Shown: piece after piece, positions 50,547 to 63,500 of the stretch
How positions within the stretch are numbered: position 1 is the stretch's first letter
How the letters are laid out: each line of letters starts with the position of its first letter
DNA from: Dipetalonema caudispina
Lineage: Eukaryota > Nematoda > Chromadorea > Rhabditida > Onchocercidae
Direction of reading: 5' to 3'
NCBI GenBank assembly: GCA_013365325.1
Contig: JABVXV010000017.1
Location: 310,001 to 374,000, forward strand
DNA: 64,000 bases
Notes under the pieces: generated by a model
Databases searched by the model: none
Told to the model about the DNA's origin: nothing
Seen by the model: the letters and a program-made list of their open reading frames with translations, nothing else
Position numbers and translations under genes: made by a program

Positions 50547-52645
50547 TTATTGAGGCGTCCTGCTCGTTAGCAAGGTGCCGTTACCCGATGTTGTGCGGTG
50601 ATGCGGGGACTGACCTATCAAAGAAATTTGCTGTGAATTACTGAAATTTTGTCTAAATTTAGTACTTTGAATGGAAGGGCGACAAGAATACCATGGGATA
50701 ATCATATGAGGTGAGTCATGGGAAAGGAAATAGAAAGGTTGTAGGCCAGGACTCCTTCCTTGGCTTCGAACTATAGAGGGCGCTGGTTGTCGGAGTTGCA
50801 TTTTGTAGTGTAAGCAACCATTGTTGCAGCGATCATGCTGGATTATTAACTTATCATAACCGTTTGTCTTATCTTGGCTAATAGTTGGTAACAATATTGC
50901 CTGCTCATCATAATCCGTCACGTGTACATCACTACACTTATCACATGATTTTCGGCACTTATTTGTTGTTGTCTGCAAGCGACGATACTCGTAATTATTG
51001 TGATTCACATAATTCTCTACTTGTTCTTCATACGATTCGGTTGGAAGTTTTCGTGAAGTGATACGTTGAATTTGCCGAGATGGGTTGCATGATTGGATGT
51101 GCTGTAGAGGAATATCATCCGTGTTGGCAGACTTAAGAGGTATTCCACGTGAGCGTCGTCGATTCATTGACGAGTTAGTATGGTTGAGACGTAACTTCCT
51201 CGCTGAATTCCACATCGCTTCTACGTGCCAGTACCAATGCCAGTAAATGTACAACTGAAGAGTTATGGTTGTGGGACAATAAATAATGAGACGATGAGGT
51301 CACTGATCACTATGCTTACAGATCACTGCCTCAAAGGAACGATGAGGTCAGCGATCCTTCCTATCTAATCATCAAAAAAAGGGATCTTCTTAAATATCAC
51401 AACACTGTCAGAGTTGACATTCATCAATTTATTTGTTTCAGCTTTTTTTTTCAATAGTAATGAATTGCTATTTCAGTTTTCTCTTCAATTTCCAAATTTA
51501 ATAACTTCAAATAGTAAAATAATAGTCTGAATGGAATGGAGAATTTCTGCAAATAATGGGAAATGATACCAAGAAGAAATTCAATGATGCCCCAGCAGCA
51601 TAAATTGATACCGAAAAAAGTGAAGCACTGTTTTGATCACCGGTAAATGTCGGTAGCACTCTTGGTAGAGCAGCCAAACTTAAGATTAATAGCCCGATAC
51701 CATAGGCACTTTGCTAGAAAGTAATGCGGATTTTTATTCAGGGAAAAAAAGTAGTGTTGAGAAAAATTTGTCCGGAAAGAGAAATATGAAGGGAACGTGT
51801 TTCAAGTTCATTGATTTTACTCATTGAGAATTAACTTAATCTATATGATGTTTTAGTATTCCTTAGATGTCAACAAATAATTGTGGTTATCTGAAACAAA
51901 TCGGATAATCTTTACATGTATGTCTTTGATCGTCTACAAATGATCTGACAAAATCTCTTCTTCGATGTAATAGAATAGCAGCATTACCTGGATAAGAAGA
52001 GGCCATAATGAGTAAGGCCTTGGTCTTGATACGAATGCAAATGGCAAGCATATGACGAAGGCAATAATGTGACATATGCACCACATACATCGTCCATATC
52101 CGCCATCCAGATGTTGTGCCACGCAACTGTCAATACCCCATAATGAATGAAACAAGCCGATGTCAAAAATAATGATGTCTACACCAACCAGTAAAACCGG
52201 TTCCGTTCCGTTTATGAAATCACAGAAAAGTATCTGAAATTGATTTGAGTTAAAGTTCCGGAGACCGTTCAGTTTTTAATTTTTATTGAATAAATTGTAT
52301 CCGTATGAAATTTCAGTAAACATATTGATTCCATTGTTGTTAGAGAATGAAGGACCAAATCATTTGTTTCCAATTCACATTATATCACTCCTTGCTCTTT
52401 TCCATAGATCTATTTTCATCCATCAACCAAATTTTTTGCTTATTATCTTCATTTTAAGTATTTTCGACAAATTTGAACATTGGTATAGATACCTGGTTGT
52501 AACGAAAAAGTGAGAAGAAATGTTGTGCCATGGCCCAAATGCAAATAGCAAGTTGTAGTAAACCGAGATAAAGTGAAATTTGTGAATTAAGATAGCGGTG
52601 CCCCAAAATCTTGGAACTTTCATCGCGGATCACCAGTAACTTCAT
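50547..52645 (-). CDS. Unrecognised multipass membrane protein with long cytoplasmic-like tail, 416 aa
   Basis: Four exons, all phase 0: 52645-52493, 52233-51988, 51713-51570 and 51254-50547. The start ATG follows an in-frame TGA 12 nt upstream. Five hydrophobic segments are visible at about residues 23-45, 63-84, 99-119, 136-154 and 163-188; the last is unusually aromatic (YIYWHWYWH). Residues 190-416 form a hydrophilic tail, rich in Ser, Asn, Arg and Gln, with a Cys cluster (NKCRKSCDKC, about 279-288). Donors and acceptors are consensus (GTATCT, GTAATG, GTATCA; TTTCAG, TTCTAG, CTTCAG). An extra N-terminal exon cannot be excluded. I do not recognise the family; an odd number of helices would put the two ends on opposite sides of the membrane. 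Confidence 0.8.
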
Positions 52646-54368
52646 CAGCTTACCTCACTCATTCTTTTCAGGGCAACCTAAGATCATCTTTCATTTAATC
52701 ACCTGTGGCATGTTTTTGCTGAATAGGAAGCAATCATTTTCTTCATGTTCCAGTCAGGTTTTCAATGATAGTATTTTATGATAAATATTTGTTAATACTT
52801 TATCTTTACCTAATAAAAATCCGATTCGAATGGACTAATTTAGTTCTCGATGTTAATAATTTATGCTTAATACTTGTTAACCTTTTACCTTTTCTTGATA
52901 ACAACTCGATTAGACCAATTTATGTTTACTTGTTGATCACCTGACTGGTTCATAAAAGAACAAGCAACATAAAAGTGATGAATATTAGATAGAAGCATCG
53001 TCATACAAGGACATATGAAGATGATGCCTAGGATAAATGATGTATTTAGGTTAGGTTACGGTATCATTACCACTCATACATATAAAAAGTTGGTTAGGAA
53101 TTAGCAAAGAATGATAAGTGAATGAAAAAATTAGTTAAACAATAGTGTTGTTCAGTAGATATTAGTACATCAGCAGGCGCATTACGCCAAGGTACGGGAC
53201 AGTTGAAGAAATGCATTTGACTTCTCGAGGATACGAAACAATTTAGAGAATAAAATGGATAAGTTAAATGGTAAATCCTTCATTTCGGCACTCAAAAAAG
53301 ATGGTCCCTAATTTAGGGTGCACTTTACTGGCCCACGGAATTTGATTCTGATGCATCGCTCGGGTATTTAAATTTTTTTTTTTTGCTCTATAATGAAAGA
53401 TAACTCTTACTGATTTATGAGACGCACCATTTCTTTTTTTTCTTTTTTTTGTTCAACTAGTAATTACAATTTGCATTTCAGGCCTTTTCTTCTTTTTTCA
53501 TTCAAATGAGAAGGCATGCTTATTATAGACTATCTAAGCAACTCGGGGAAGTTCAAAAGATCTCGTATTGAAATGAAAAAAATAAAGTAATCTCTTAATT
53601 AACTGACTCGTTTTCCTTAAAATAACTAATCACAATTTTTGCATATTCTTCATCAGTTTCTTTTATTCTTACTAAATTTCAGAAAGCAAATGTTGTCGAG
53701 AAAAACCGGAAAAACATCAGCTGCATAAACAGTCATATGTGATGTTTACATCAATGTGACATGTTAATTATCAAAATTTATTATTCAAATGATGCCGCCT
53801 AAATGAAGAGATAATTTGACAACTATCTTTTCTATTCTATTTTTATGAAATTCGTTTTAAAAATGTTCAAGTGTAAGTGACTTACTTACTGTTAAAGAAA
53901 TTTACTTATTCTACGGTGCAACAAAAAAGCAAATTTTTTACCAGAAAATCATATCTAAACAATAAATTTCCAAATCGCGTTAAAACTTTCCTCAGCATTC
54001 ATATGCCCTTACTTTCAAAGTGTATTAAAATTGTCATGGAAATCTTAGTTCGACACAATTTAATTAAAATTAACTTGAGCGATTTTCGTTATGAACAAAA
54101 ATCTTTACTTATAGGAGTGTTTATTTAAAAACAAACTTATATTAAATGTTTTTTTAAAAAATAGATCCCAAAATATTAAGGATTTTTAAATAAATTTTCC
54201 AAATATAAGTACTCATGAATAAAAAAAAAAATAAAATTCGGATTAGGTAGGAATTAAACTCAAAGAAATGTATGTATCGTCGTCATTCTAATTTCAGGAA
54301 GTGTTGCAACATTGAATTATAATTGCTTCATAATAATATTACCTATGATTAAGGGAAACTTCCACCTT
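52646..54368. other. Intergenic, AT-rich
   Basis: Upstream region of the membrane protein gene. No supported exons. Confidence 0.45.
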
Positions 54369-54533
54369 TTATTATCAACTACGTAAGCGTCACGTGACAC
54401 TGATTCAGCGTTGTAGGTTTGTGGATTCTTGTACAAATTTAATAGTGCAACCGGTATTACATTTGTACAAGAATCCACAAACCTACAACGCTGAATCAGT
54501 GTCACGTAACGCTTACGTAGTCGGTAATAATAC
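54369..54533. repeat. Long hairpin / foldback element
   Basis: Two arms of about 68 bp (54370-54438 and 54461-54530) are inverted copies with three or four mismatches, separated by about 22 nt. The arms contain CTACGTAAGCG and GACACTGATTCAGCGTTGTA. As RNA or single strand it would form a very stable hairpin. It may be a miniature foldback transposon; I could not define target-site duplications. Confidence 0.9.
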
Positions 54534-54733
54534 ATTTTATTGAAACCGAATAAAACCTATTATCTAATAAATAGAAAAATTCAAATTTCAAATTACAGTG
54601 GTATCAATATCTTCATGGCTGAGTTGTTGTACTGCTCAGCAATGATTATAAAGTATTGAGATAATAAAATGGTGTTGAGGCAAAATGTAAAGATTTTCCA
54701 TTTCATTGCATCAAATTCATTTTTTCGTTTCAG

Positions 54734-54828
54734 ACAAGTCTCGATTATGTCACCAATAAAAAGAATGACATTCCTGACCCTTCTCAAGATATGTGTGCCT
54801 ATGGGAGTTCAACATATCCACTATATAT
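54734..54828 (+). other. Candidate isolated coding exon
   Basis: After a good acceptor (CGTTTCAG) one frame reads TSLDYVTNKKNDIPDPSQDM then CAYGSSTYPLY, to a GTACTA donor in phase 2. The composition is protein-like. It may be an upstream exon of the membrane protein at 57781-58865 on the same strand, but I could not link them in phase. Confidence 0.35.
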
Positions 54829-56987
54829 GTACTAAGTTGTTCATATTCAATGCACCAAGTGAAATACATTTTACAAAGACAATAATTTTGTCAGGTAAAT
54901 AAGGACACAGTGAACAATCTTCTTTCATAGAATGGAATATGAACAATTAACAAGTGTTTGAGTTAAATAGACGATATTAGTGAGGTAAATCCGAAACCTA
55001 AATTACCGTTTCCTTTACTCTTTAAACCATCCTTCCGGTTGATTGAACGGTCCTTTTGTTCCTATTCGTCCATTGTTCCAAATGCTTCAAATTCCCAATA
55101 ACGAAATTCCGACTCACTACTAGTCTATTCTCAAATAGGATAAAAGAGAATTTCAATTAGTGAATCATTAATTTACAATTTGAAGCAAAGAGACAAACTT
55201 TACGTTTCTCTTTCTGGCTTCTATCTCAATTTCCGGTCATCCTGATAATTCTAACAAACCGTATCCACTATTTTTTAAATATTTTGAGGATATCTTTGCA
55301 TAAATCGATGATAATGTTCCAGTAAATAAAGTAAAAAGTACATGCATGCCTCAATGTTGAAGTAGTAGTGACTGCATTTAACTTCATTAGAATATATACG
55401 ATTTGACTGATTAGTTAAATCTATTTGAATCCTATCAGTCTTCTGAATAGTGTGAAATTTAAAAACACTTTTATTTAACTTTTGCAAATACAGAAAGAGA
55501 ACACCGAAATCATTTCGCTGAAAAATTAGAAATAATAATTGTAAAGAAAAAAGTACCCTTCTCGTGTGGCATGCTTCTGTTGTTGCAGGCTTGTTTTAAC
55601 AACTAGGCGGAAAATATTGGATGATGAGTAAAAAAAAAGGAAATGGCTTGGCTTGGCTCTTTCTTATTCTCCCTCCCTCTCTCCCTCTTTCGTAAGTGAA
55701 GATGAGTTATGCATAATAATTAGCATAACAAGTTATTTGGAACATATTATAAGTGATTTTTATATGTCTGCCGTCTCGTGCCATATTATTTCTAAATAAC
55801 TATCAGGGAAAGTTCATCGCGGTCTCTTTTTTCCACAACAACTTGCTCCACTAAACCTATTACTAACAACTCGTTTTGATCTCGATAGTAATTCCCGATA
55901 TTTGATCACTTCAGTTTACGTGACTTTGACCAGTGTCTTTCATAATTTATCATATCGCGATATTTTGGAGTAAATAGTAAAGATCGGTTGATTATTTCGA
56001 GTAAACAAATTTCTGTTCTGTAGAGATTCATGTCTCTATGATGCATGAAATTCTGAACCATTGCATTCTGATTGTCCAATAATGGCAGTGAAAAAAATCA
56101 GAAATTTCAACTTTGTTAAAAAATAACTCGAAGTAGTAACGTTTGATAAAGCTGTCCAAGAAAAAAAAGTGCAAATCAAAAGCAAAAATTGTCAACTGCT
56201 GGATTTTATTGTGTCATTATATAATTGCTTGATTATTGACGAAAAATTCCCGCTTCTCGAAATTTGATTTTTGCTGCTTTTCGCAAAAAATTGAACTTCC
56301 GCATGAAATTTGCGAGCAGTTTTTTAGAGCGTTAATTTATCAGTAACATTTTCCTATTCCACTGACTCAGAAATTGTTTTGAATGCTTAAAAATCTTATA
56401 ATTTAATGAAATTTACATCAAACCTATTAGAAATATTCCGGTAAGACAATATGAGTCTGACATGAAACATTTTCGCACCAAGCATATTAGTTTATTTTAA
56501 CTTTTCGGCTATACTTCTTCATGCCATTGCGTCAATTAAATAAATGATGCAAACAATTTTGATAAAATATTGTATGGTGAGAGATTGATGGGTTTTACAT
56601 CATAATAAAGAATGAATAACCACTTCAATTAGTGCCAGAATCAATGACATAGTTCTATAATCAGCGAGACTGACCCGAAATGATATGACAATTTGATGAC
56701 ACAGATGACATATTTGTACCTTTATCTAAACAGCTTTGTTCTCTTCAGGGTTCTGAGCAACGTACTTTCTACTATACTTCATTCAATTTATCATCTGCAG
56801 ATAAGCACATTTGTCCAAACGAGTGCACCGTGACCTCAATTTATTTGATCATTCTCGAATCGCATTCTCACCTGTGATTGGATTAAAATATTGAGTTCTT
56901 CCTGTAAAAAGCATTCTGCAATGAACTTCGGAAATGATTGAAAAACAAACTGAACAATATCGCATAATTGTCTGTGGATAATGCAAG

Positions 56988-57028
56988 GCATGTGTGAGTT
57001 GTGCAAGGCATGCACAACTCACACATGC
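56988..57028. repeat. 18-bp perfect inverted repeat, 5-nt loop
   Basis: GCATGTGTGAGTTGTGCA, AGGCA, then its exact reverse complement. A strong stem-loop. Confidence 0.9.
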
Positions 57029-57565
57029 ATGGACAACTTTTTTCAGGCATTGACTGATAAGTAATGAGGAGTGCAAAAGGCTCTGAAACGATGATATCAG
57101 AAAGATTCTTCAACAAGAAAATTACTCGAATCTGTCAGTCTTAAGCTGTTTAAAGCAACTTTAAAGTGAAATATCGCAGGAAAATCAAAAATTCCAAGAA
57201 GCTATTATTTAATTTCTCTCTTTTTGCATGACTTACAATTTTTTGCTAGAAGGGGGGGGGAATTGATAATTAATGCTATTTATCAGTATTTCGATATTAA
57301 AATAATAAAATAAGTTCACTAACAGTATCGAAGTCACTTTTCTGTTTTATTATCGGAATTTCTTTTGAAGTTTCCTAATCCATTATATTTTATCTGTATA
57401 AGAAAGAAATCTTTTCCGAAGTCTGTTGTAAATCGAAGCTTCAAATATGACATTCAAGTTTATTTGATAACTTTATCACTTTCCTTTCTTTTCTCCTCTT
57501 CCACTCCCAATTCTGTCCAATTTTTTTCGTCCATCTAAATTAAAATAATCATAAATTATTTAATG

Positions 57566-57707
57566 TTTCATTTCATCCAAAATAATAGTACACGACAGTT
57601 CTCATTCTATTTTCTGGCCCATTTCACTTTCTCCCAAACGATGGTACGTACGGCTGTTCTCATTCTATTTTTTGGCTCAATTCATTTTTTCCCAAATAAT
57701 AGTGCCA
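57566..57707. repeat. Diverged tandem duplication, about 58-bp period
   Basis: GTTCTCATTCTATTTT occurs at about 57598 and 57656, each followed by CTGG or TTGG, a CATTT run, a CCCAAA and a TGGTAC/AGTGCC tail; a third partial unit precedes them. Confidence 0.75.
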
Positions 57708-57780
57708 ATATTTGTTTATCATAAATTGTTTCTTTTTTCATTGCTTGAAAACTTTCTGTAAATAACTTTTCATATTTTAG

Positions 57781-58865
57781 GTTTCTACTGAATACGAACA
57801 AGAAACCTATGTGGCCTCATCTCTAGATTACATATCATCTATACGCTGGAGTGTTGGCTTTATCCTAGTACTAACTACTGCATATTTCATTTTTCGGTAC
57901 ATCTCATAAAATTCATTAGTTTTTATCAAGATTGGAAAATTCATAGGCTTGTATTTGCAATATTTTTATTTTAAATAATTACCTCATGCAACATCTCTTC
58001 TACCAAATTGAAGACGTAATAAGTCAAGGAATGATTTTAACCATTGAATCATATGACTAATTACATTGTTAATTATGCTAATTACAATTGAATAGACCAT
58101 TTTTTCGACTATATTCCAAAGTTCAAGTCATAAACAAAAACTTGAAAGTCCTACGTTTCCTCCGCTAACAAATGATAGAGAAGGAATTGAAACAAAACTG
58201 ATAATATTCAAGTCTTAAGTTTGAAGCAGAAATGAAAAATTAGAAAATTATGTTCCTTCCTTCATTCTTTAATTATTATTTTAATTATAGGATTGTTCTC
58301 AGAAAATATTTCGACGAACAAACGAAATCGCTTCATATTCTTTTCTTCAATGATGATATTACTGCGTAAGTTTATTGATCATTTCTTTTACCTCTCTAAT
58401 GTCAAACCAATTTAAGGATTGATAATTTCGTGCCCAAAATGAAGTAATAGTTATCACTTTTATATTATAAAAATAAATTGCTATAAATGTTTAGGAAAAA
58501 GGGAACATTTCCTTTTTTCCGAAAAATGACTTTTTAAAGAATTTGCTTTTGTTTGAAAGCAACCTGACTGCTGGATGAAAACAGTAACGTACTCATCCGT
58601 AGAAGTTAAAAGAGATAAGCCAACATATTTGAAAATGAACCAAGTTAATTGAGTTGAAAACAATTGTATTTGATGGACAAACTTTACTTCTGATATTGAA
58701 CTTAATTGCTAATTCAGGAATAGATCAGCACGATCAAGTGTAGAACATCTATTGCATGACTATATTCACAGATGCTATCCGCCGGAGGTCATTACTGAAT
58801 ACGCGCAACGGATGAAACCATTGGATGGTCCTGTTAAGAAGTCAATTGATTCAGTACATATCTGA
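57781..58865 (+). CDS. C-terminal exons of an unrecognised single-pass membrane protein
   Basis: Three consecutive exons, 57781-57896, 58291-58365 and 58718-58865, join in phases 2 and 2 and end in TGA, giving 112 residues. The first is preceded by TATTTTAG and is read in phase 0, so at least one upstream exon is missing. Exon 1 encodes a short polar piece (EYEQETYVASSLDY), then a transmembrane helix (WSVGFILVLTTAYFIF). The remainder is a cytoplasmic-like tail with RIVLRKYFDEQTKSLH, SARSSVEHLLHDYIHRCYPP and VITEYAQRMKPLDGPVKK. Splice sites are consensus. I do not recognise the family. Confidence 0.7.
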
Positions 58866-60563
58866 AACCAATTGTAAATTAATGGTTCAATTAATGTGAT
58901 TTGATCGTTATGCAAAGTTTGCTGCAAATAAATGGTACATAAAATCAAAAAAAAAATTAGATTCGCACAATTTTAAATTTAAGTAATTTTGCATAAAATG
59001 CGAATTTTCCTTTCAAATTATGATTATATTTAGAATAAAGATATTGGATCATTTCATTCTTTTATTCCGTATAGCTGTCAACCGGACGTGTCCTGCTAAA
59101 TTTTGGGAGTGTGGGAAAGCGAGCCACTGACTTTAAACATGACGTATGTTTTACTTGACTATGAATGATTAAGCATGTTTTACAGGGTTTGTGAATATAA
59201 AAATTAATTAACTCGTTTATAATTACTTAAATTTTAATGTGAAACGGAGATGTTGTCGTAGAATGGCGCAAAAGTAAAGTGAACAATGTGAGAGTAAGAA
59301 TAATTATATCCTACTGTATTAGCAATTCTTCGAATTATTGGGAGAGGGTCAGTAGCAAGCAATCGACCCAAGTTGAGAAGCTCATTTCAGCGTTTATTAT
59401 CTTTAATAGGAAAAATGAGATGGGAAAATCAAGTAAGAAGGTAAGATTGACTAAAATCTGCAAAATAGCTTAATCTAAGCTATTTCAAACTAAGATTAAT
59501 GGAAATTTAAGTTTAAAAATCAACCAAACTCCATGAAGAAGGAAAGGTGCAGTAAGTGGCGCTGTGCCTGTCCTTTTACTTTCAGCTTCAGAAAGTAATG
59601 AAATTTAGGAAAAAATTAGATAAAATTAGTGTACTACCTTGCGACGTATCCTTCGTGAAAGTTTTACATAAAACACAGTTACTTGTGCGTTATGATAATA
59701 ATTACAAGCTTCCAACCGGGAAATCTCTCCTCCGTAAATTCTAACTTGAATCAAGTTCAAAAGTTTTAGGAACTGTTCTTACTTCTTCCTATTCTTTCTA
59801 TCTAGAAAGGCAAATATCTATGAATTTTGTTTTTATAATTTCTGCTTAGATGATGTGAAATCCACCCGAAGAAAAATATTTTAAGATGTTAAACGATAGG
59901 AATAAAAAAATGAATGTGAAGATGACCTGTCAAGATTTCAAAATAATCCGAAATTTTGTAACTTATAAGTAATATATTGGACGAGATAGTGTCACAATCT
60001 TTTTAATTCAATTAAAAATTAAACTATTACGTCTAAATTAATTACTATAAGGTAAATTAACTAATAGCGCTTCCATAAAGTGATTAAAGTTTAGATCAAC
60101 AGAAAACCAGGAAGTATTTACAAATCTCATGCATAAGTGCAAGATAAATATTAACAATCAACCACATATCGAAAGAAAAACAGCAATAATATGTACCATT
60201 GGTATGAAATGCTTTTCTCTAAAAAACTGGGCCGATTCACTTCACCTAATTCCTTGGTCTACCATTTTTCTTTAGCCTATCATTTTTCAAGAAACCAAAT
60301 ATTACTGCTGTGTTAGTTTAAGTGAGTACAACGAAATACTACACTGTCGAGTTCCACTCACGTCAACGTTGAAATGCGCTAACTGATCTAAGACAAAGTG
60401 CTAATACTGTTCTGAATAAAATTAAAAAATCATCTGTAATTACAAAACTATTTGATTTTCTCATCTTTTGTCCACCAGAAACATTGTTAATGGAAAGACA
60501 ATCTTTGCATACTACCGTCTAATTTAAAATTTTCTATCCTTTTATTTCATGATGGAATTATAG
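58866..60563. other. Intergenic or 5' intron of pyruvate kinase copy 2
   Basis: The expected N-terminal exon of pyruvate kinase copy 2 (ending in ICTIG) was looked for here and not found. No other supported exon. Confidence 0.4.
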
Positions 60564-63500
60564 GACCAGCTTGTGGAAGCGTGGATAAACTGAAGGAAAT
60601 GATATCATCGGGCATGAATATTGCTCGTCTTAATTTTAGCCATGGATCTCATGAGGTTAATTACACAAACTTTTCTTACTCACAAAATTTAGGCCTAGAA
60701 AAAGCTATTCAAACAAGTGTTTCAATGCTAACTGATGCAATAACGATCATGAAAGTAAATTTTTTTTTGCAGTATCATGGAACAACAATAAAAAATATAC
60801 GCGAAGCAGTGCAAAGTTTTCATCAAAAGCCACTAGTTGCAATTGCGCTGGACACTAAAGGACCTGAAATTCGCACTGGACTTATAGACGGAGTAGACTT
60901 AAATTTTTGACAAAACGTTCAGCTAGCAATTGAAACCGCTTAAATACAAAATGTTGTGTTGTATTAGCAATATAAATTTGTCTTCGAACAGTGCTCTAGC
61001 ATTGTCAACGACTAAGGAAATGTTGAAACCTTTGGGAATTAAGAATATTCAAATTTTTAGATCTAGTTTACTAGCTTTAAAACTAGCAATATTGATCACT
61101 TGAACAATGTTTTGGTTAGCTCAAATAGAAAGAAGATAATTACTAAAATAATTATGTAATATTTAATAAGAACTTCATAATCTGTCATTATTTCAAGTCC
61201 GCTACGAAAGAAGTAGAACTAAAAAAAGGAGCAAAAATCAAGCTTACGACAAACAAAGCTATGGCTTCGAAATGTAGCGTTGATGTATTATACGTCGACT
61301 ATGAAAATATGCCAAAAATTCTGAAGCCTGGGGCTCATGTATTCATCGACGATGGACTCATTTCACTATTGGTGGATAGCATCCGTACGGATGTTTATTC
61401 TGTTATCATCCAAAAATAAAAATTTCAATGAACATCAACTGGAGAAGTTTACGGCTGCGAAGTTCGGTCCGTTAAGGCGCAAAATTTGGCCAGAACCTTT
61501 GATTTACTTCTGGACCCAAATTACTATCAATTGCGTCTCTATTGCATGGTGCAACCAAGCCTTTAATATAAATATGTAAAAATTGTTGAAACAGCTAAGT
61601 AATTTTGCCATTTTAGAGGGTAAGGATATAATGTGTACGATCGAGAATGGAGGTAAATTGGGCAGCAAAAAAGGAGTTAACCTTCCTGGTACTAAATGTG
61701 ACCTGCCTGCCGTTTCCGACAAAGACACCCAAGATTTGAAATTCGGTATTGAACAGGTACCAATTTATAATTTATGGATTTTCCGTTTAAGATTAAAGAT
61801 TTTCAACTCTAAGTTAAAGCTAATTTAAAGATACTTTTGTTTCTACAGGGTATTGATATGATATTTGCGTCATTTATTCGGAACGCTGAAGGCGTGCGTG
61901 CAATTCGACGCATTCTTGGCGAGAAAGGAAGATTTATTAAAATTATAGCAAAAATTGAGAATGAAGAAGGCATCGAAAAGTATGCTAATTATCGCTAAGT
62001 TAATGATAAACCGGTGGTAATCAAATTACAACTACGACTTTGATATCGTTCTGAATTACGTTGAGATGCGGGGATGTTATTTTGTTGAGAAATGGAATGA
62101 AACATATCCGAGAGACTTTTAGCGCAGATGAAATAATCAGAGAAGCAGATGGACTGATGATAGCACGCGGTGATTTGGGTATTGAAATTCCCACTGAAAA
62201 AGTATTTGCGGCGCAGAAAATGCTAATCGCTCGATGTAACGTAGCTGGGAAACCAGTGGTGTGTGCTACTCAAATGCTTGAATCGATGACCAAGAAGCCA
62301 AGACCTACCCGAGCTGAGGGTAAGTAATTCAATAGGTACATTTGTCAACAGAAATTGGCTTAAAGAATGCTAAAAATGCTACCGCCTTTGTCAACCAATG
62401 TTTTGACATGCTTAATGCAAGCTTCAATTCCACTAGCATTGTAATTGTAATACTTATTGCTTCAGAACTGCATTGATAATAGTCGGTTAAAGTAGTACCA
62501 GTTCATTACATCATTAATTGCATATTCAAAAAGCGCTTTACTAATTTCACAATTTTTCATATGTAATTTAATGTCAATCAATGATTGGAATTAGGTAGCG
62601 ATGTCGCAAATGCAGTATTGGATGGCAGCGATTGTGTTATGTTAAGCGGTGAAACAGCGAAAGGTGACTATCCCGTATTAACACTAACGACTATGAGTAA
62701 GGTAAGCGGAAAGACAATTAGAGGAAAAGCGATTTACAAAATGCGCTTGATGACAATATGAAGTGTGAAGTGTATGAAGTAGTTTTTTGCATTTGTTAAA
62801 AATTAACAGTTCATGAAAGTTAATTACCGTTAACTTTACTTAATTCAGTTATGTCTGGAAGCGGAATCGACCATAAATTACCAAGAAATATTCCGTGAAG
62901 CTCTTCTTTGCCTGAAGAAACCACCAGATGTCACACATACCATTGCAATTGCAGCCGTTTCGGCAGCAATTTCATGCAATGCAAGCGCTATCATAGTGCT
63001 AACTGCCACAGGGCAGTAAGTATTTTCAAAATTTCAAATTTTCAAAAAATCATAAATAAAGGATATGGATATGTAGATGTAGAATATAAAAATGTAACCT
63101 ATAGGGATAAGCAGCTTTATTATAGCTTGTTTACTTACTAAATAGTCATTGAGAGCATTAAAATAAGCTCAAAATTTAAATGGTGAATTTAGCTCTGCTG
63201 GATTAGTGAGCCGTTATCGTCCCATGGCACCAATCATTGCAATAACTCGAGAAGAGCAATCTGCTCGACAAATGCATCTATTTCGTGGTGTCCATCCATT
63301 GCTTTATACCGGTTTGTTGAAATGCTTTATTGACCAGCTTAAGTGGTTAAGTAATTAGCTTCATTAGATAAAATGTTTCCTTAGTTTGCCTTATCGATGG
63401 ATACCTTATGATTGATCATCCGACCATCAAATAATATAATTATCATTCCTGATCTTCTCGATATATCTACAAAGAATTCTTGATTTGCTAATTCATATCT

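Larger units (their letters stand above)
54829..57780. other. Gene-poor interval, possibly intronic
   Basis: Lies between the candidate exon at 54734 and the exons at 57781. No secure exon seen; contains an 18-bp palindrome (56988-57028) and a diverged tandem duplication (57566-57707). Confidence 0.4.
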
